Assembly: GCA_020048635.1 (NCBI GenBank)
Contig: JAIFMF010000102.1
Location: 1 to 38,250, forward strand
DNA: 38,250 nt
From: Desulfobacula sp.
Lineage (GTDB): Bacteria; Desulfobacterota; Desulfobacteria; Desulfobacterales; Desulfobacteraceae
Reading direction: 5' to 3'
In this document: in pieces, positions 7,994 to 16,190 of the stretch
How positions within the stretch are numbered: the stretch's first letter is position 1
Layout: each line of letters starts with the position of its first letter
Made by a program: the position numbers and the translations under genes
Notes under the pieces: generated by a model
Seen by the model: only the letters and a program-made list of their open reading frames with translations
Told to the model about the DNA's origin: nothing
Database searches by the model: none

Positions 7994-9610
7994 ATGAGAT
8001 TCATCTCGTCCTTCATTCCCCTGATATGTCAGTGCCGGTTTCTTTTTCAGGTTCTTTTTTTGGCGTGGATAATTGCCTGTCTTACCGGAAATCCGGCTCA
8101 TGCAGGCGTATCTGCTGTTGCTGTCGGCAAAGCCAACGGCCGGGAAGTCCCTAAATGGCCCTCATGTGACGGTCATTGCACAACCCAGAATATTTCTTTT
8201 GTTCATGTGTCCGATCTGCACGCCCAATACAACCTTGACAAAAACGGTTCCAGCCCGGTGGGACGCATCCGGGGATACTATGAACAAGTCAAAAAAGAAA
8301 ATCCCTTTACCCTTTTCACCAATGCAGGCGATGATTATGAAAAAGGGTCCATAGCCGAGGAGCTCTCAGAGGGAAAAACAACAAGACAAGTCGTGCACGC
8401 ATTGCGGTATGATGTCCGCACCTTGGGTAACCACGATTTTGCCTGGGGCTTCGAGGAATTGCTGCGATACAGCAATGATCCGTCTGCCGTGGTTCTTGCC
8501 GCAAACGTCAAACTGAACTCCGGCAAGAAAGGCTTTTATCCGGAAAGGACCCCCGGCTGGACTGATTTTTCAGTTATAACCGTTGGGTGTGTCAGGATCG
8601 GTTTTTTGGGTCTGGTGACCAAACCCGTGGGTGAAAATGATCAGCCCTATGATGGGCCCTACTACCGCCATCACCCCGAGCTTCAGACAAATTTTAACTT
8701 TGCCGGAATCGCCAGAGATATCATTGCCCGGCACCGGCAGGAAGTGGATGTGCTTGTCCTGATAAGCCATCTGGGATTGCAGGAGGATATCGTTCTTGCA
8801 GAGGAGACCAGCGGCATCGACCTGATTCTTGGCGGGCACACCCACTCGATCACACAAACCCCTTTGCGTGTAAAAAATACGACGATTGTTCATACCGGCG
8901 CTTATGGCGAGAATATCGGCAGAATGGATATCGAATATGATATCCATAATAAACGCATTGCCGAGAGTCGATTTCATCTGATTGCCAACCGTCCGGGTGA
9001 AGTGCCGGATGACGAGCATTTCGAACGGAGGGTGGCTGATATTCTCAAACCATACGAACAGGAGCTCTACAAAACCATTGCCGATGTCAACCAGAACCAG
9101 AAAAAAGAAACCATGGCGCTTATTGCGGCCCGGGCAGCAGTTGAAACACTGAAGGTTGATGCCGCCTTCATAAGTGAAGACATGGTATGGCAGGAATGGA
9201 ATAAGGGTGAACTGACGCAGCAGGATATCCTGAACGCCTTCAGGGTGGAACGGCAACCTGCGGCAAGCCCGGGGCACAGCAGCCTTTATCGGATGGAAGT
9301 TGAAGGCCGGGATTTGATCCATGCCATCGCTGTTTTAAGAAATTCTGCCTACTGGGGGCCGTCCCGGATAAATCCGAAAACCAGTTACACCATCGCCCTC
9401 CAAAAGCTGCCCGCCCTCAATCAAAAAGAATTCTTTGGAAAAAGTATAGGCTATTCACAGCCCAAACCGGCAGCAGAGCTATGGGAAACCGTGGTGTCCT
9501 TTGCCATGGGGCAAAAATCCGCCGGGCTTTCTTTAAATCAAGGATTGCAGGACCGGAACAGTGCTACCCTTGTTTCGCTATATAAAGACTTACAACAGAG
9601 AATACCATAA
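7994..9610 (+). CDS. Exported 5'-nucleotidase/UshA-family metallophosphoesterase
   Basis: 538 aa. Residues ~1-37 form a long signal peptide (hydrophobic LFLAWIIACL, cleavage near AHA). The calcineurin-like catalytic domain has all metal motifs: VSDLHAQYN (Asp74, His76), NAGDDYEKG (Asp113 region), GNHDFAWG (145-152), ISHLG and GGHTH. After residue ~360 follows a 5'-nucleotidase C-terminal, substrate-binding-like domain, shorter than in E. coli UshA. Such enzymes release phosphate from nucleotides or other esters in the periplasm. ATG follows AGGAGATTAAA. The protein stops 2 bases from the convergent DksA-like gene. Its Pho-box-like upstream repeat suggests induction under phosphate limitation (inference). 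The exact substrate is not determined. Confidence 0.85.
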   Translation: MRFISSFIPLICQCRFLFQVLFLAWIIACLTGNPAHAGVSAVAVGKANGREVPKWPSCDGHCTTQNISFVHVSDLHAQYNLDKNGSSPVGRIRGYYEQVKKENPFTLFTNAGDDYEKGSIAEELSEGKTTRQVVHALRYDVRTLGNHDFAWGFEELLRYSNDPSAVVLAANVKLNSGKKGFYPERTPGWTDFSVITVGCVRIGFLGLVTKPVGENDQPYDGPYYRHHPELQTNFNFAGIARDIIARHRQEVDVLVLISHLGLQEDIVLAEETSGIDLILGGHTHSITQTPLRVKNTTIVHTGAYGENIGRMDIEYDIHNKRIAESRFHLIANRPGEVPDDEHFERRVADILKPYEQELYKTIADVNQNQKKETMALIAARAAVETLKVDAAFISEDMVWQEWNKGELTQQDILNAFRVERQPAASPGHSSLYRMEVEGRDLIHAIAVLRNSAYWGPSRINPKTSYTIALQKLPALNQKEFFGKSIGYSQPKPAAELWETVVSFAMGQKSAGLSLNQGLQDRNSATLVSLYKDLQQRIP

Positions 9611-9612
9611 TT

Positions 9613-10023
9613 TTAATGGAAAGGGCAATGCTCTGATTCCAGTTCCTCCAGGGCTTCAATGGAAAGATTGGCAAAGGGAAGTGCTTCCAGGCGCTCCAGC
9701 CCGATGGGCCTGCCTGAAAATTCACAATACCCGAAACTCCCGGTATTGATCCGCTCGAGTGCATCGTCGATCTGCCGGAGCATCTGGCTGTACCTTTCAT
9801 AAATTCGAATTTCCTGTTCAAGGTCCATGGTATACAGGCTCCTGTCAAGAACATCTGCATGATTGGTTTTAAGTGTTTTTATCTTTTCCCGGTGTCGGGA
9901 TATTTTTTCCAGTAAATCCACCTTGCTGCAGATGAGCTTGTTTTTGAAATAGGCAACCTGCGAATCATTCATATAGTCCCTCGGTTGAAACCCCATGCTC
10001 CTGATAACTGATTTTGTTTTCAT
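9613..10023 (-). CDS. DksA/TraR-family protein with degenerate zinc site
   Basis: About 136 aa. It has a long coiled-coil hairpin with the acidic tip ADVLDRS matching the DxxDR tip of DksA that enters the RNA polymerase secondary channel, and then the globular part GYCEFSGRPIGLERLEA. The family's C-x2-C-x17-C-x2-C zinc site reads C-x2-S-x17-S-x2-A here: only the first ligand remains while the spacing is exact. Zinc-independent DksA paralogues such as Pseudomonas DksA2 are known; this one has even fewer cysteines. I use ATG 10023 because AGGAGG ends 6 bases before it; a TTG two codons upstream would abut the ribosome site. Likely a stringent-response or zinc-starvation transcription factor. 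Confidence 0.85.
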   Translation of the reverse strand: MKTKSVIRSMGFQPRDYMNDSQVAYFKNKLICSKVDLLEKISRHREKIKTLKTNHADVLDRSLYTMDLEQEIRIYERYSQMLRQIDDALERINTGSFGYCEFSGRPIGLERLEALPFANLSIEALEELESEHCPFH

Positions 10024-10353
10024 GACCAACCTCCTATTGAATTTGATAAAGATATTAAACCATCATCCGGATTTACCGGTTCATCAGAAGCAGTATCCCA
10101 GATATTTATTATGAAATGATTATCAGGACGCTAAAAAATTGTTTGGATTCACCTTTGCCCTGAAAGAACATCATAAAACCCTTGTCGCATTTCTGCTGAT
10201 TTTGGGGATAAGGCAATGTCTGGCATAATCTTTGGACGGGGTGGGATGGTCGTCAACACTTTTTTAAATATCTGGGATCTCAGCTTTGATCCGACGGGCC
10301 AGTATACGGAATTCACCGTAGCCATTCCGGTTCGATAGCCCGGATTCGGCGTA
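10024..10353. other. Intergenic region without a supported gene
   Basis: 330 bases between the DksA-like start and the end of the hybrid kinase gene, both on the minus strand. The right side should hold the kinase transcript's end and the left side the DksA-like promoter. An 80-codon minus-strand open frame overlaps the kinase end, but it has no ribosome site and resembles nothing I recognise. I see no clear terminator with a T-run. Confidence 0.5.
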
Positions 10354-12876
10354 TCAGTGGATATCTGCATCATCCGATGCGATATCACCAAGAGCGATGG
10401 CCAAGGCTCTCTTCAGATCATTCATCTGATACGGCTTGCTTAAAAATGCCTGGGGCTGCTCACCCTGGTTTTCAGCAAATGCGGAATTCATGTCATAGCC
10501 ACTGGCCAGAATCACCGGGATATCCGACCGGATACGCCGCAACGCCCCCAAGGTTTCCCACCCGTTCAATCGTGGCATGGTCAAATCGGTGAGTACCAAC
10601 CGAATAGTCTGATGAAGCTCGCTGAAAAGGTCCACGGCTTCTTCTCCATCCTTTGCCATGAGGACCTCGAACCCAAGACGGGTGAGCATGGCGTTGGCCG
10701 TTTTGCGGACCATTTCCTGATCGTCCACCAAAAGAATGATTCCTCCGCTTTGCAGTGTCGCGGAAGCAACTGACTTGTTTTCTCCAGTGCCGGGGCCGTT
10801 CTCAGATGAAAAAGGCCACATTACCTGAAAAACGCTTCCCCGGCCCGGCTCGCTTTCCACTGTAACGCAGCCCTCCGAGGCCTTTACGATTCCCAATACC
10901 ACAGCCAACCCAAGCCCCCGGCCTGTGAATTTGTCCGTAAAAAAAGGATCGAAGATCCGGCCAATGGTTGTATCGTTCATGCCGCAGCCGGTGTCCGCAA
11001 CCCTGAGACAGGCATAGGTTTCGGCATTTGGTTCCCAGTCTAAAGGAAAACGGTGGGTGTCAGAAATATCGGAAGCGCTGGTGGTGTTTATCGATATGCT
11101 TACTTCACCGGCCTTATCCAGCGATTCCCAGGCGTTGGTAACAAGAGCGGATATGATTTGATCCAGGTGAGATCTGTCGGCCCGGATAACCGGTCCCGAA
11201 TCCGGTAGATCGCAGCGTATTTCGGCCCCCATTGGCCTATCCGTTTCCAATCTGGCAAGACTTTGCCGGCAGGCGTTGACAAGATCAACCATCACCGGTT
11301 TTCCCTGCGACTGCCCCAGGAAAGTGAGCATGAGCCTGGACGTCTCGGCCGCGCGGTGGGCTGCCGTTTGAGCTTCTCTCAGATTTTCAGAACCCATCGC
11401 ACCCGACGGCAGGTCTTCGGAAAGCAGTTCCAGGTTTCCGATAACCACCGCGAGCTGGTTGTTAAAAAGGTGTGCAATGGATCCGGTCATCCGCTCCAGG
11501 CTTTTATTTTTCTCTAAAATCTGGAGCCGCTGCTGCAACCTGACCCGCTCGGTGATATCTTGAATATGAACCAGATAACCGACCGGGACTTTGCCTTCCG
11601 GAATAATTGGAGTAATCAGCACATTGAGATCCATAGTCCCGAAGCGTTGCGTTTCATATAGCCTGTGGTTTTTTACCAACTCGAAATCAAAAGTAAAATC
11701 ATAGTGTGCAGTTTCACCCTGGCTCAGTCTTGCCTTGACATCATCCGTCACGTTAGGGTCTTCAAAGAGTTTGAACCCTTTTACCTCTGCAACCGTGGAG
11801 ACGCCGAAGATCTCAAGACAGGCAGGGTTGGCAAGGATCAAGTCGCCGTGGACGTCATACAATTCGATCCCGATGGGCGATGTTTCATAGATGCCTTTAA
11901 ACCGCTCTTCGCTCTCGTGAAGCGATTTTTCAGCCTGTTTGCGCTCCGTGATGTCTCGAACGATGATAACAATTCCCTCACATGCATTGTTTTCATTTAG
12001 AATAGGGGCCTTAGTCGTACTCACATAACGGATGCCGTTGTAAGAAGAAATTTCTTCTTCAATATTGATAGATTGGCCGCTTTCAATAACATATTTATCA
12101 TGATTTCTGAATTTCTCGGCCAATTCGTAAGGGAAGATATCAAAATCGGTCTTTCCAACAATTTCGTTCTCAGTCTTACCTGCCAAATTGCACATGGCCG
12201 GGTTAACTAATCGGAAAATAAAATTATTGTCTTTGAAGGCAATAATATCTTGAGTGAAATGAATAATGGATTTGATAAAATGCTCTGATTTACGGAGATT
12301 GTCTTCCGCCCGCTTGCGCTCCGTGATGTCGCTGAGCACCACACGGCAGACCGGCGCGCCGTCTTCCGCTTGAGCGGCAGTTCCCGCCAGATGCCCCCAG
12401 AAGCGTGCGCCGTCCGGTTTGACCAGCCGCAGTTCGCATTCCTGGGATTCACCCGTCTCAAAGAGTATTTTACGGTGCAGGTAGTAGATAGTCTGATCCT
12501 CTTTGAGGATGAAGCGGGAGAGTGGCTGCTTGACCAGCAGGCTGCGGGACGTTCCCAGCAATGTGGCGGCGATGAGGTTGGCCTCCAGGATCAGTCCCTT
12601 ATTGGACAGGGTGCAGTAGCCCACCGGGGCCAGGTCATAAAGGTCGTAATACCGATCCCGCCCGGCTTCGATTCGGGCCTGGGCCGTTCGAAGCTCCTCG
12701 TTCTGCATCTCCAGTTCGATCTGGTGTACCCGCAGCTCGTGGAGCGTTTTCCGGATTTCTTCAGGTGAGAGGGCCGCAGTGTCTTCTGATGTCCGGGCAT
12801 CCCGCTCCCGGGCAAGGGTTTCAGCCCTTTGCCGCAAATCCGCAGCAGCTTTGGCGCGGTTCTCCTGGGTTGTCAT
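10354..12876 (-). CDS. Hybrid sensor histidine kinase (three PAS, HisKA-like, HATPase, receiver)
   Basis: 840 aa, no membrane helix, so cytoplasmic. In order: coiled coil (~38-75), PAS-A (~76-185), PAS-B (~195-310), PAS-C (~320-442), dimerisation/phosphoacceptor region with SIAHLFNN (His468), HATPase with VTNAWESL, DTGCGM and GRGLGL, then a receiver domain (VDDQE 716-720, phospho-Asp763 in LTDLTMP, Lys813 in LSKPY). The residue after His468 is Leu where relatives have Asp/Glu (HDFNN), which may weaken autophosphorylation or phosphotransfer. ATG 12876 follows GGAGGT and overlaps the CheB-CheR stop as ATGA, so the two are translationally coupled. No DNA-binding output is present; output is probably phosphotransfer. 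The PAS-B coding stretch is strikingly AT-rich. Confidence 0.93.
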   Translation of the reverse strand: MTTQENRAKAAADLRQRAETLARERDARTSEDTAALSPEEIRKTLHELRVHQIELEMQNEELRTAQARIEAGRDRYYDLYDLAPVGYCTLSNKGLILEANLIAATLLGTSRSLLVKQPLSRFILKEDQTIYYLHRKILFETGESQECELRLVKPDGARFWGHLAGTAAQAEDGAPVCRVVLSDITERKRAEDNLRKSEHFIKSIIHFTQDIIAFKDNNFIFRLVNPAMCNLAGKTENEIVGKTDFDIFPYELAEKFRNHDKYVIESGQSINIEEEISSYNGIRYVSTTKAPILNENNACEGIVIIVRDITERKQAEKSLHESEERFKGIYETSPIGIELYDVHGDLILANPACLEIFGVSTVAEVKGFKLFEDPNVTDDVKARLSQGETAHYDFTFDFELVKNHRLYETQRFGTMDLNVLITPIIPEGKVPVGYLVHIQDITERVRLQQRLQILEKNKSLERMTGSIAHLFNNQLAVVIGNLELLSEDLPSGAMGSENLREAQTAAHRAAETSRLMLTFLGQSQGKPVMVDLVNACRQSLARLETDRPMGAEIRCDLPDSGPVIRADRSHLDQIISALVTNAWESLDKAGEVSISINTTSASDISDTHRFPLDWEPNAETYACLRVADTGCGMNDTTIGRIFDPFFTDKFTGRGLGLAVVLGIVKASEGCVTVESEPGRGSVFQVMWPFSSENGPGTGENKSVASATLQSGGIILLVDDQEMVRKTANAMLTRLGFEVLMAKDGEEAVDLFSELHQTIRLVLTDLTMPRLNGWETLGALRRIRSDIPVILASGYDMNSAFAENQGEQPQAFLSKPYQMNDLKRALAIALGDIASDDADIH
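11939..12330 (-). repeat. 17-bp exact direct repeat flanking an AT-rich PAS module
   Basis: TTGCGCTCCGTGATGTC (plus-strand reading) occurs at 11939-11955 and 12314-12330, 375 bp (125 codons) apart, in frame. Each copy encodes the DITERK linker at the end of a PAS domain. The DNA between is about 35% G+C by hand count of sampled lines, against about 57-67% in flanking parts of the same gene. Confidence 0.8.
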
Positions 12877-15800
12877 GGGTGACCTCCGTTATTTTCAGAT
12901 GGCAAAGTGCTGTTTGCTCCGGTACCCTTTGGCTCCCGGGCTTGTTGTTTGATCAGTTGTCCGGTGACATCCAGGGATGTACAGGTGATTCCGACCACTG
13001 CGCCGGCGGCATCGTGCAATGGCTCGACGGTCAGGTCATACACAAGCGTTTTGCCTGCAATCGTGGTCCGGATGTTTTGCTGCATGCCCTTTCCAGTTTC
13101 CAGCACCTTTTGTTTGATGGCCGTCAGTGCGGCGGCCTCCTGTTTCGACAGAAGGTCGGCGTCGGTCTTGCCGATGATCTGTTCTGCTGAAAAACCAAAA
13201 TTGGGGTTGTGAATCCAGGTGTAGCGAAGGTCCCTGTCCTGATTGAAAACACAAATGGAAGCCGCGCTGAGGGCGACTCGCAGCCGCTCCTCGTTTATCC
13301 GCAGCGCCTCCTGCAGCTTGTGCACTGCCGTGATATCCATAAAGGTGAGTACCGCGCCCTCGATGACGTTATCCATGGTGCGGTAGGGCTGAATGCGCAT
13401 GGTGTACCACCCGCCCTCGGAACTTCGCACGTCGAGTTCCTTGGGGATCAGGGTATCGAGCACTGCCTGCGTGTCTTCCTTCAGGCTGCCATAGCCGGGC
13501 AGGTTGGAGACGATGTGGGACAAGGGCCTGCCGTTGTCGCTCTGGATCAGGTTGATGATTTTTGTGGCGGCGGGGGTAAAGCGCAGGATGTGCAACCGGT
13601 GGTCCACGAAGACCGTGGCAATGCCGGTGCCGGCCAGCAGGTTATTCATGTCGTTGTTGGCGCGCGAGAGATCGGCCACCTTGGTTTGCAGCTCGGTGTT
13701 GACGGTAGCCAGTTCCTCGTTGACCGATTGCAACTCCTCCCTGGAGGTTTCCAGCTCTTCATTGGTGGATTGCAGTTCCTCGTTCACCGACTGCATCTCC
13801 TCGTTGGACGATTTGAGTTCTTCGTTGGAGGTCTCCAGTTCTTCGTTGGCGGTTTGAAGATATTCCTCCTTAGCCCGCAGCTCCAGCTTCAGGGCCCTGA
13901 TGCGGCCGTCGGCATCCATATCGGCCGGCTCTTTTGATGACGGTTTGCCGGTCTGTCCACTGGTCACTGATGATAACGGATCCCTGATCAGTGGCGCCTG
14001 CGCCAGCTCCAGAATGACCAGGTACAAGGGCGGCTCGGGTGAAGTCGATGGGGCAATGGCCACCGGACGGACGGTCAGATTGACAGTGGTGAAGTCGCCG
14101 TTGGTCTTCACCCGCACTCCCGGGCACAGCACGGTTTCTCTGGTTTGCGCGGCTTTGTGCAGCGCCATGGTCAGGTCGCGCTGCAATCCTTCCCGGGCCA
14201 TTTTCAGAATGTTGCTGGATCCGCTCTCTCCGGGGGCGAGTTCCAGGTACATGCCGGTGCGGCCGTAAAGATAGAGAAGATCTCCCTCGGCATTGACCAG
14301 CGCCCCGGACTGGACAACCTGTTGCAGCAGGGCCTGTTCGGTCAGCTCGCGCAGCGGCAGTTTCCGGGGAAAGGCCATTTTCTCGGCAGCATGCGGCAGC
14401 GCCGCGTCAATGGCTGTTATGGGCGGCAGGAATTGCCTCAGGCCTGGGCGTGGGGTGCCAATGGGGTCTTCCTTGCGCTGGTAGATCTTCTGCTTACGGT
14501 CCATCGCTGGAAAGAGATCGCAAAACTCGCCCACGGTTTCGGAGGTTCCCAGAAAGAGAAAACCGCCGGGGTTCAAGGCGTAGTGGAAGAGCGGGATGAG
14601 CTTTTTTTGCAGGTTGCCGCCCAGGTAGATCAGCAGGTTGCGGCAACTGATCAGGCCCAGCCTGGAAAAGGGCGGGTCTTTGATCACGTTCTGCTCAGAA
14701 AAGACCAGCATGTCTCGAATGCCTTTGTGGATGCGGTAGGCACTCTCGCCCGGCTCGGCCGTGAAAAAGCGCATCAGCCGCTCCGGCGTGAGGTCGGCAG
14801 CGATGGAGGTCGGATAGATGCCGGCACGGGCCGTGGCAATGGCATGGCTGTCGATGTCCGTGGCAAAGACCTGCACCTTGAAACTTCTTTTCAGTGCCTC
14901 CTGGCGCTCGGCCAGCAGAATGGCCAGGGAATAGGCCTCCTCGCCGGTGGAGCATCCCGGCACCCAGATACGGATCGTAGCATCCGCACCCTTGCCGGCA
15001 AAGAGCTTGGGGATGATCTGCTCTTCCAGGACATTGAAGGCTTCGGGGTCGCGGAAAAAATTGGTCACACCGATCAGCATGTCACGAAACAGAGCCTCCA
15101 CCTCTTCGGGCGTCTGCTGGATGAACTTGACGTAGTCATCCATGGTTTCGATCTGGTGCACGGCCATGCGCCGCTCGATTCGGCGTTGGATGGTCGAGGG
15201 CTTGTAATGGGAAAAGTCGTGGCTGGTTTGAACGCGCAACAGGACAAAGATCTTTTTGAGCGCGTTTTCGATCCTGGGGGGCACCGTAGCGGGCAGGGCC
15301 GGCCTGCCAAAGGCATGGGCTGTGTAGGCGATGATCTGGGCGGGCATCACGGCCGGCGGCAGTTCGTAGTCCACAAGTCCTGTTGCGATGGCGCTGCGCG
15401 GCATGCCGTCGTATTCGGTGGAGTCCGGGTTCTGGACCATCACCATGCCGCCCTCGCCTTTGATGGCCCGCACCCCCAGGGTGCCGTCACTGCCGGTGCC
15501 CGAGAGCACCACGCCGATGGCCCGCTCGCGCTGGTCCTGGGCCAGGGACCGGAAAAAGAAATCGATGGGCAGTCGCCGGCCGCGTGGGGCCGCAGGTTCG
15601 AGCAGTTGCAGCGTACCGTTCAAAAAGGCCATGTCACGGTTGGGAGGGATGATATAGGCGCAGTTGATCTGAACTTTCATGCCGTCCTCGACCTCAAAGA
15701 CCTCCATACGCGTGTAGCGCCGGATCAAGTCGGTGAGGATGCTCTTGTGGTCCGGGGCCAGGTGTTGCACCAGTACAAAGGCCATACCCGGGTCAGAATC

Positions 15801-15959
15801 TGCAGGCATGCCGGAAAAGAAGGCTTCAAAGGCCGCCAGCCCCCCGGCTGATGCCCCGATGCCCACGATGGGAAAACAGCCAGCCTCGCGGCCGGGCTGA
15901 GGCTGAGGCTGGGGCTGAGCGTCAACGGCGGTGCCGGGGTCTTTTTTTTTCTTTTTCAT
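12873..15959 (-). CDS. CheB-CheR-PAS fusion protein
   Basis: 1028 aa. Residues ~29-215 form a CheB methylesterase domain with its catalytic triad visible (Ser37 in GIGASAGG, His66 in VQHL, Asp158 in SGTGSDG) but no CheB receiver domain. Residues ~230-505 form the CheR methyltransferase (IQRRIERRM, SAM loop VPGCSTGEEAYS at 333-344, ISCRNLLIY). A coiled coil of Glu/Asn-rich heptads follows, then two PAS domains (one PAS_10-like). I start at ATG 15959, six bases after GGGGAG; an in-frame ATG 25 codons upstream has no ribosome site. CheB and CheR fused with PAS are usually paired with kinases rather than classical flagellar operons, as here: the stop overlaps the kinase start by 4 bases. The region is G+C-rich compared with its neighbours. 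Confidence 0.93.
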   Translation of the reverse strand: MKKKKKDPGTAVDAQPQPQPQPGREAGCFPIVGIGASAGGLAAFEAFFSGMPADSDPGMAFVLVQHLAPDHKSILTDLIRRYTRMEVFEVEDGMKVQINCAYIIPPNRDMAFLNGTLQLLEPAAPRGRRLPIDFFFRSLAQDQRERAIGVVLSGTGSDGTLGVRAIKGEGGMVMVQNPDSTEYDGMPRSAIATGLVDYELPPAVMPAQIIAYTAHAFGRPALPATVPPRIENALKKIFVLLRVQTSHDFSHYKPSTIQRRIERRMAVHQIETMDDYVKFIQQTPEEVEALFRDMLIGVTNFFRDPEAFNVLEEQIIPKLFAGKGADATIRIWVPGCSTGEEAYSLAILLAERQEALKRSFKVQVFATDIDSHAIATARAGIYPTSIAADLTPERLMRFFTAEPGESAYRIHKGIRDMLVFSEQNVIKDPPFSRLGLISCRNLLIYLGGNLQKKLIPLFHYALNPGGFLFLGTSETVGEFCDLFPAMDRKQKIYQRKEDPIGTPRPGLRQFLPPITAIDAALPHAAEKMAFPRKLPLRELTEQALLQQVVQSGALVNAEGDLLYLYGRTGMYLELAPGESGSSNILKMAREGLQRDLTMALHKAAQTRETVLCPGVRVKTNGDFTTVNLTVRPVAIAPSTSPEPPLYLVILELAQAPLIRDPLSSVTSGQTGKPSSKEPADMDADGRIRALKLELRAKEEYLQTANEELETSNEELKSSNEEMQSVNEELQSTNEELETSREELQSVNEELATVNTELQTKVADLSRANNDMNNLLAGTGIATVFVDHRLHILRFTPAATKIINLIQSDNGRPLSHIVSNLPGYGSLKEDTQAVLDTLIPKELDVRSSEGGWYTMRIQPYRTMDNVIEGAVLTFMDITAVHKLQEALRINEERLRVALSAASICVFNQDRDLRYTWIHNPNFGFSAEQIIGKTDADLLSKQEAAALTAIKQKVLETGKGMQQNIRTTIAGKTLVYDLTVEPLHDAAGAVVGITCTSLDVTGQLIKQQAREPKGTGANSTLPSENNGGHP
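13676..13870 (-). repeat. Imperfect 21-bp tandem repeat encoding coiled-coil heptads
   Basis: Successive 21-base units encode heptads of the type (T/S)NEELxS, e.g. LETSNEELKSSNEE and then LQSTNEELETSREEL. The repeat forms the helical linker between CheR and PAS in this family and is a spot where unit number can change by slippage. Confidence 0.75.
15895..15918 (-). repeat. GGCTGA hexamer x4 (one mismatch)
   Basis: Four tandem hexamers on the plus strand (GGCTGA, GGCTGA, GGCTGG, GGCTGA) encode the PQPQPQP stretch near the N-terminus of the CheB-CheR protein. It lies beside an A-rich lysine run (MKKKKK). Both are in frame and in a linker, so length change would be tolerated. Confidence 0.6.
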
Positions 15960-16190
15960 GCCGATCTCCCCTGTGAATTTGAAAAAATGATCAAGAAACA
16001 AACCAATGGAATTCAATGTTATTGCAGTTATCATAGATTTTTTCTTAAATCAATGATATTGCAACTCTCCTGATTCGCTTCTAACCAGGTTGATCTATCT
16101 ATATCTTAAATTTTCAACATTCATTTTTGTTTTGAGTGCTGAAATATGTGAATCAATGGAGTGTGTCATACCCGTTTTTTCCAGGGATTA

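Noticed and set aside
10149..10391. 80-codon minus-strand frame after the hybrid kinase
   Set aside because: It overlaps the kinase end, has no ribosome site and no recognisable motif.
13676..13870. Regular tandem repeat that could suggest a CRISPR or minisatellite
   Set aside because: It is a coding heptad repeat within a protein, with no spacers between units.
13209..13937. 242-codon plus-strand frame, including GLQFLVHRLHLL-like repeats
   Set aside because: It is the antisense reading of the 21-bp coiled-coil repeat in the CheB-CheR protein.
14145..15851. 568-codon plus-strand open frame opposite the CheB-CheR gene
   Set aside because: It mirrors a firmly identified gene, resembles no family I know, and is expected from the high G+C third positions of the real gene.
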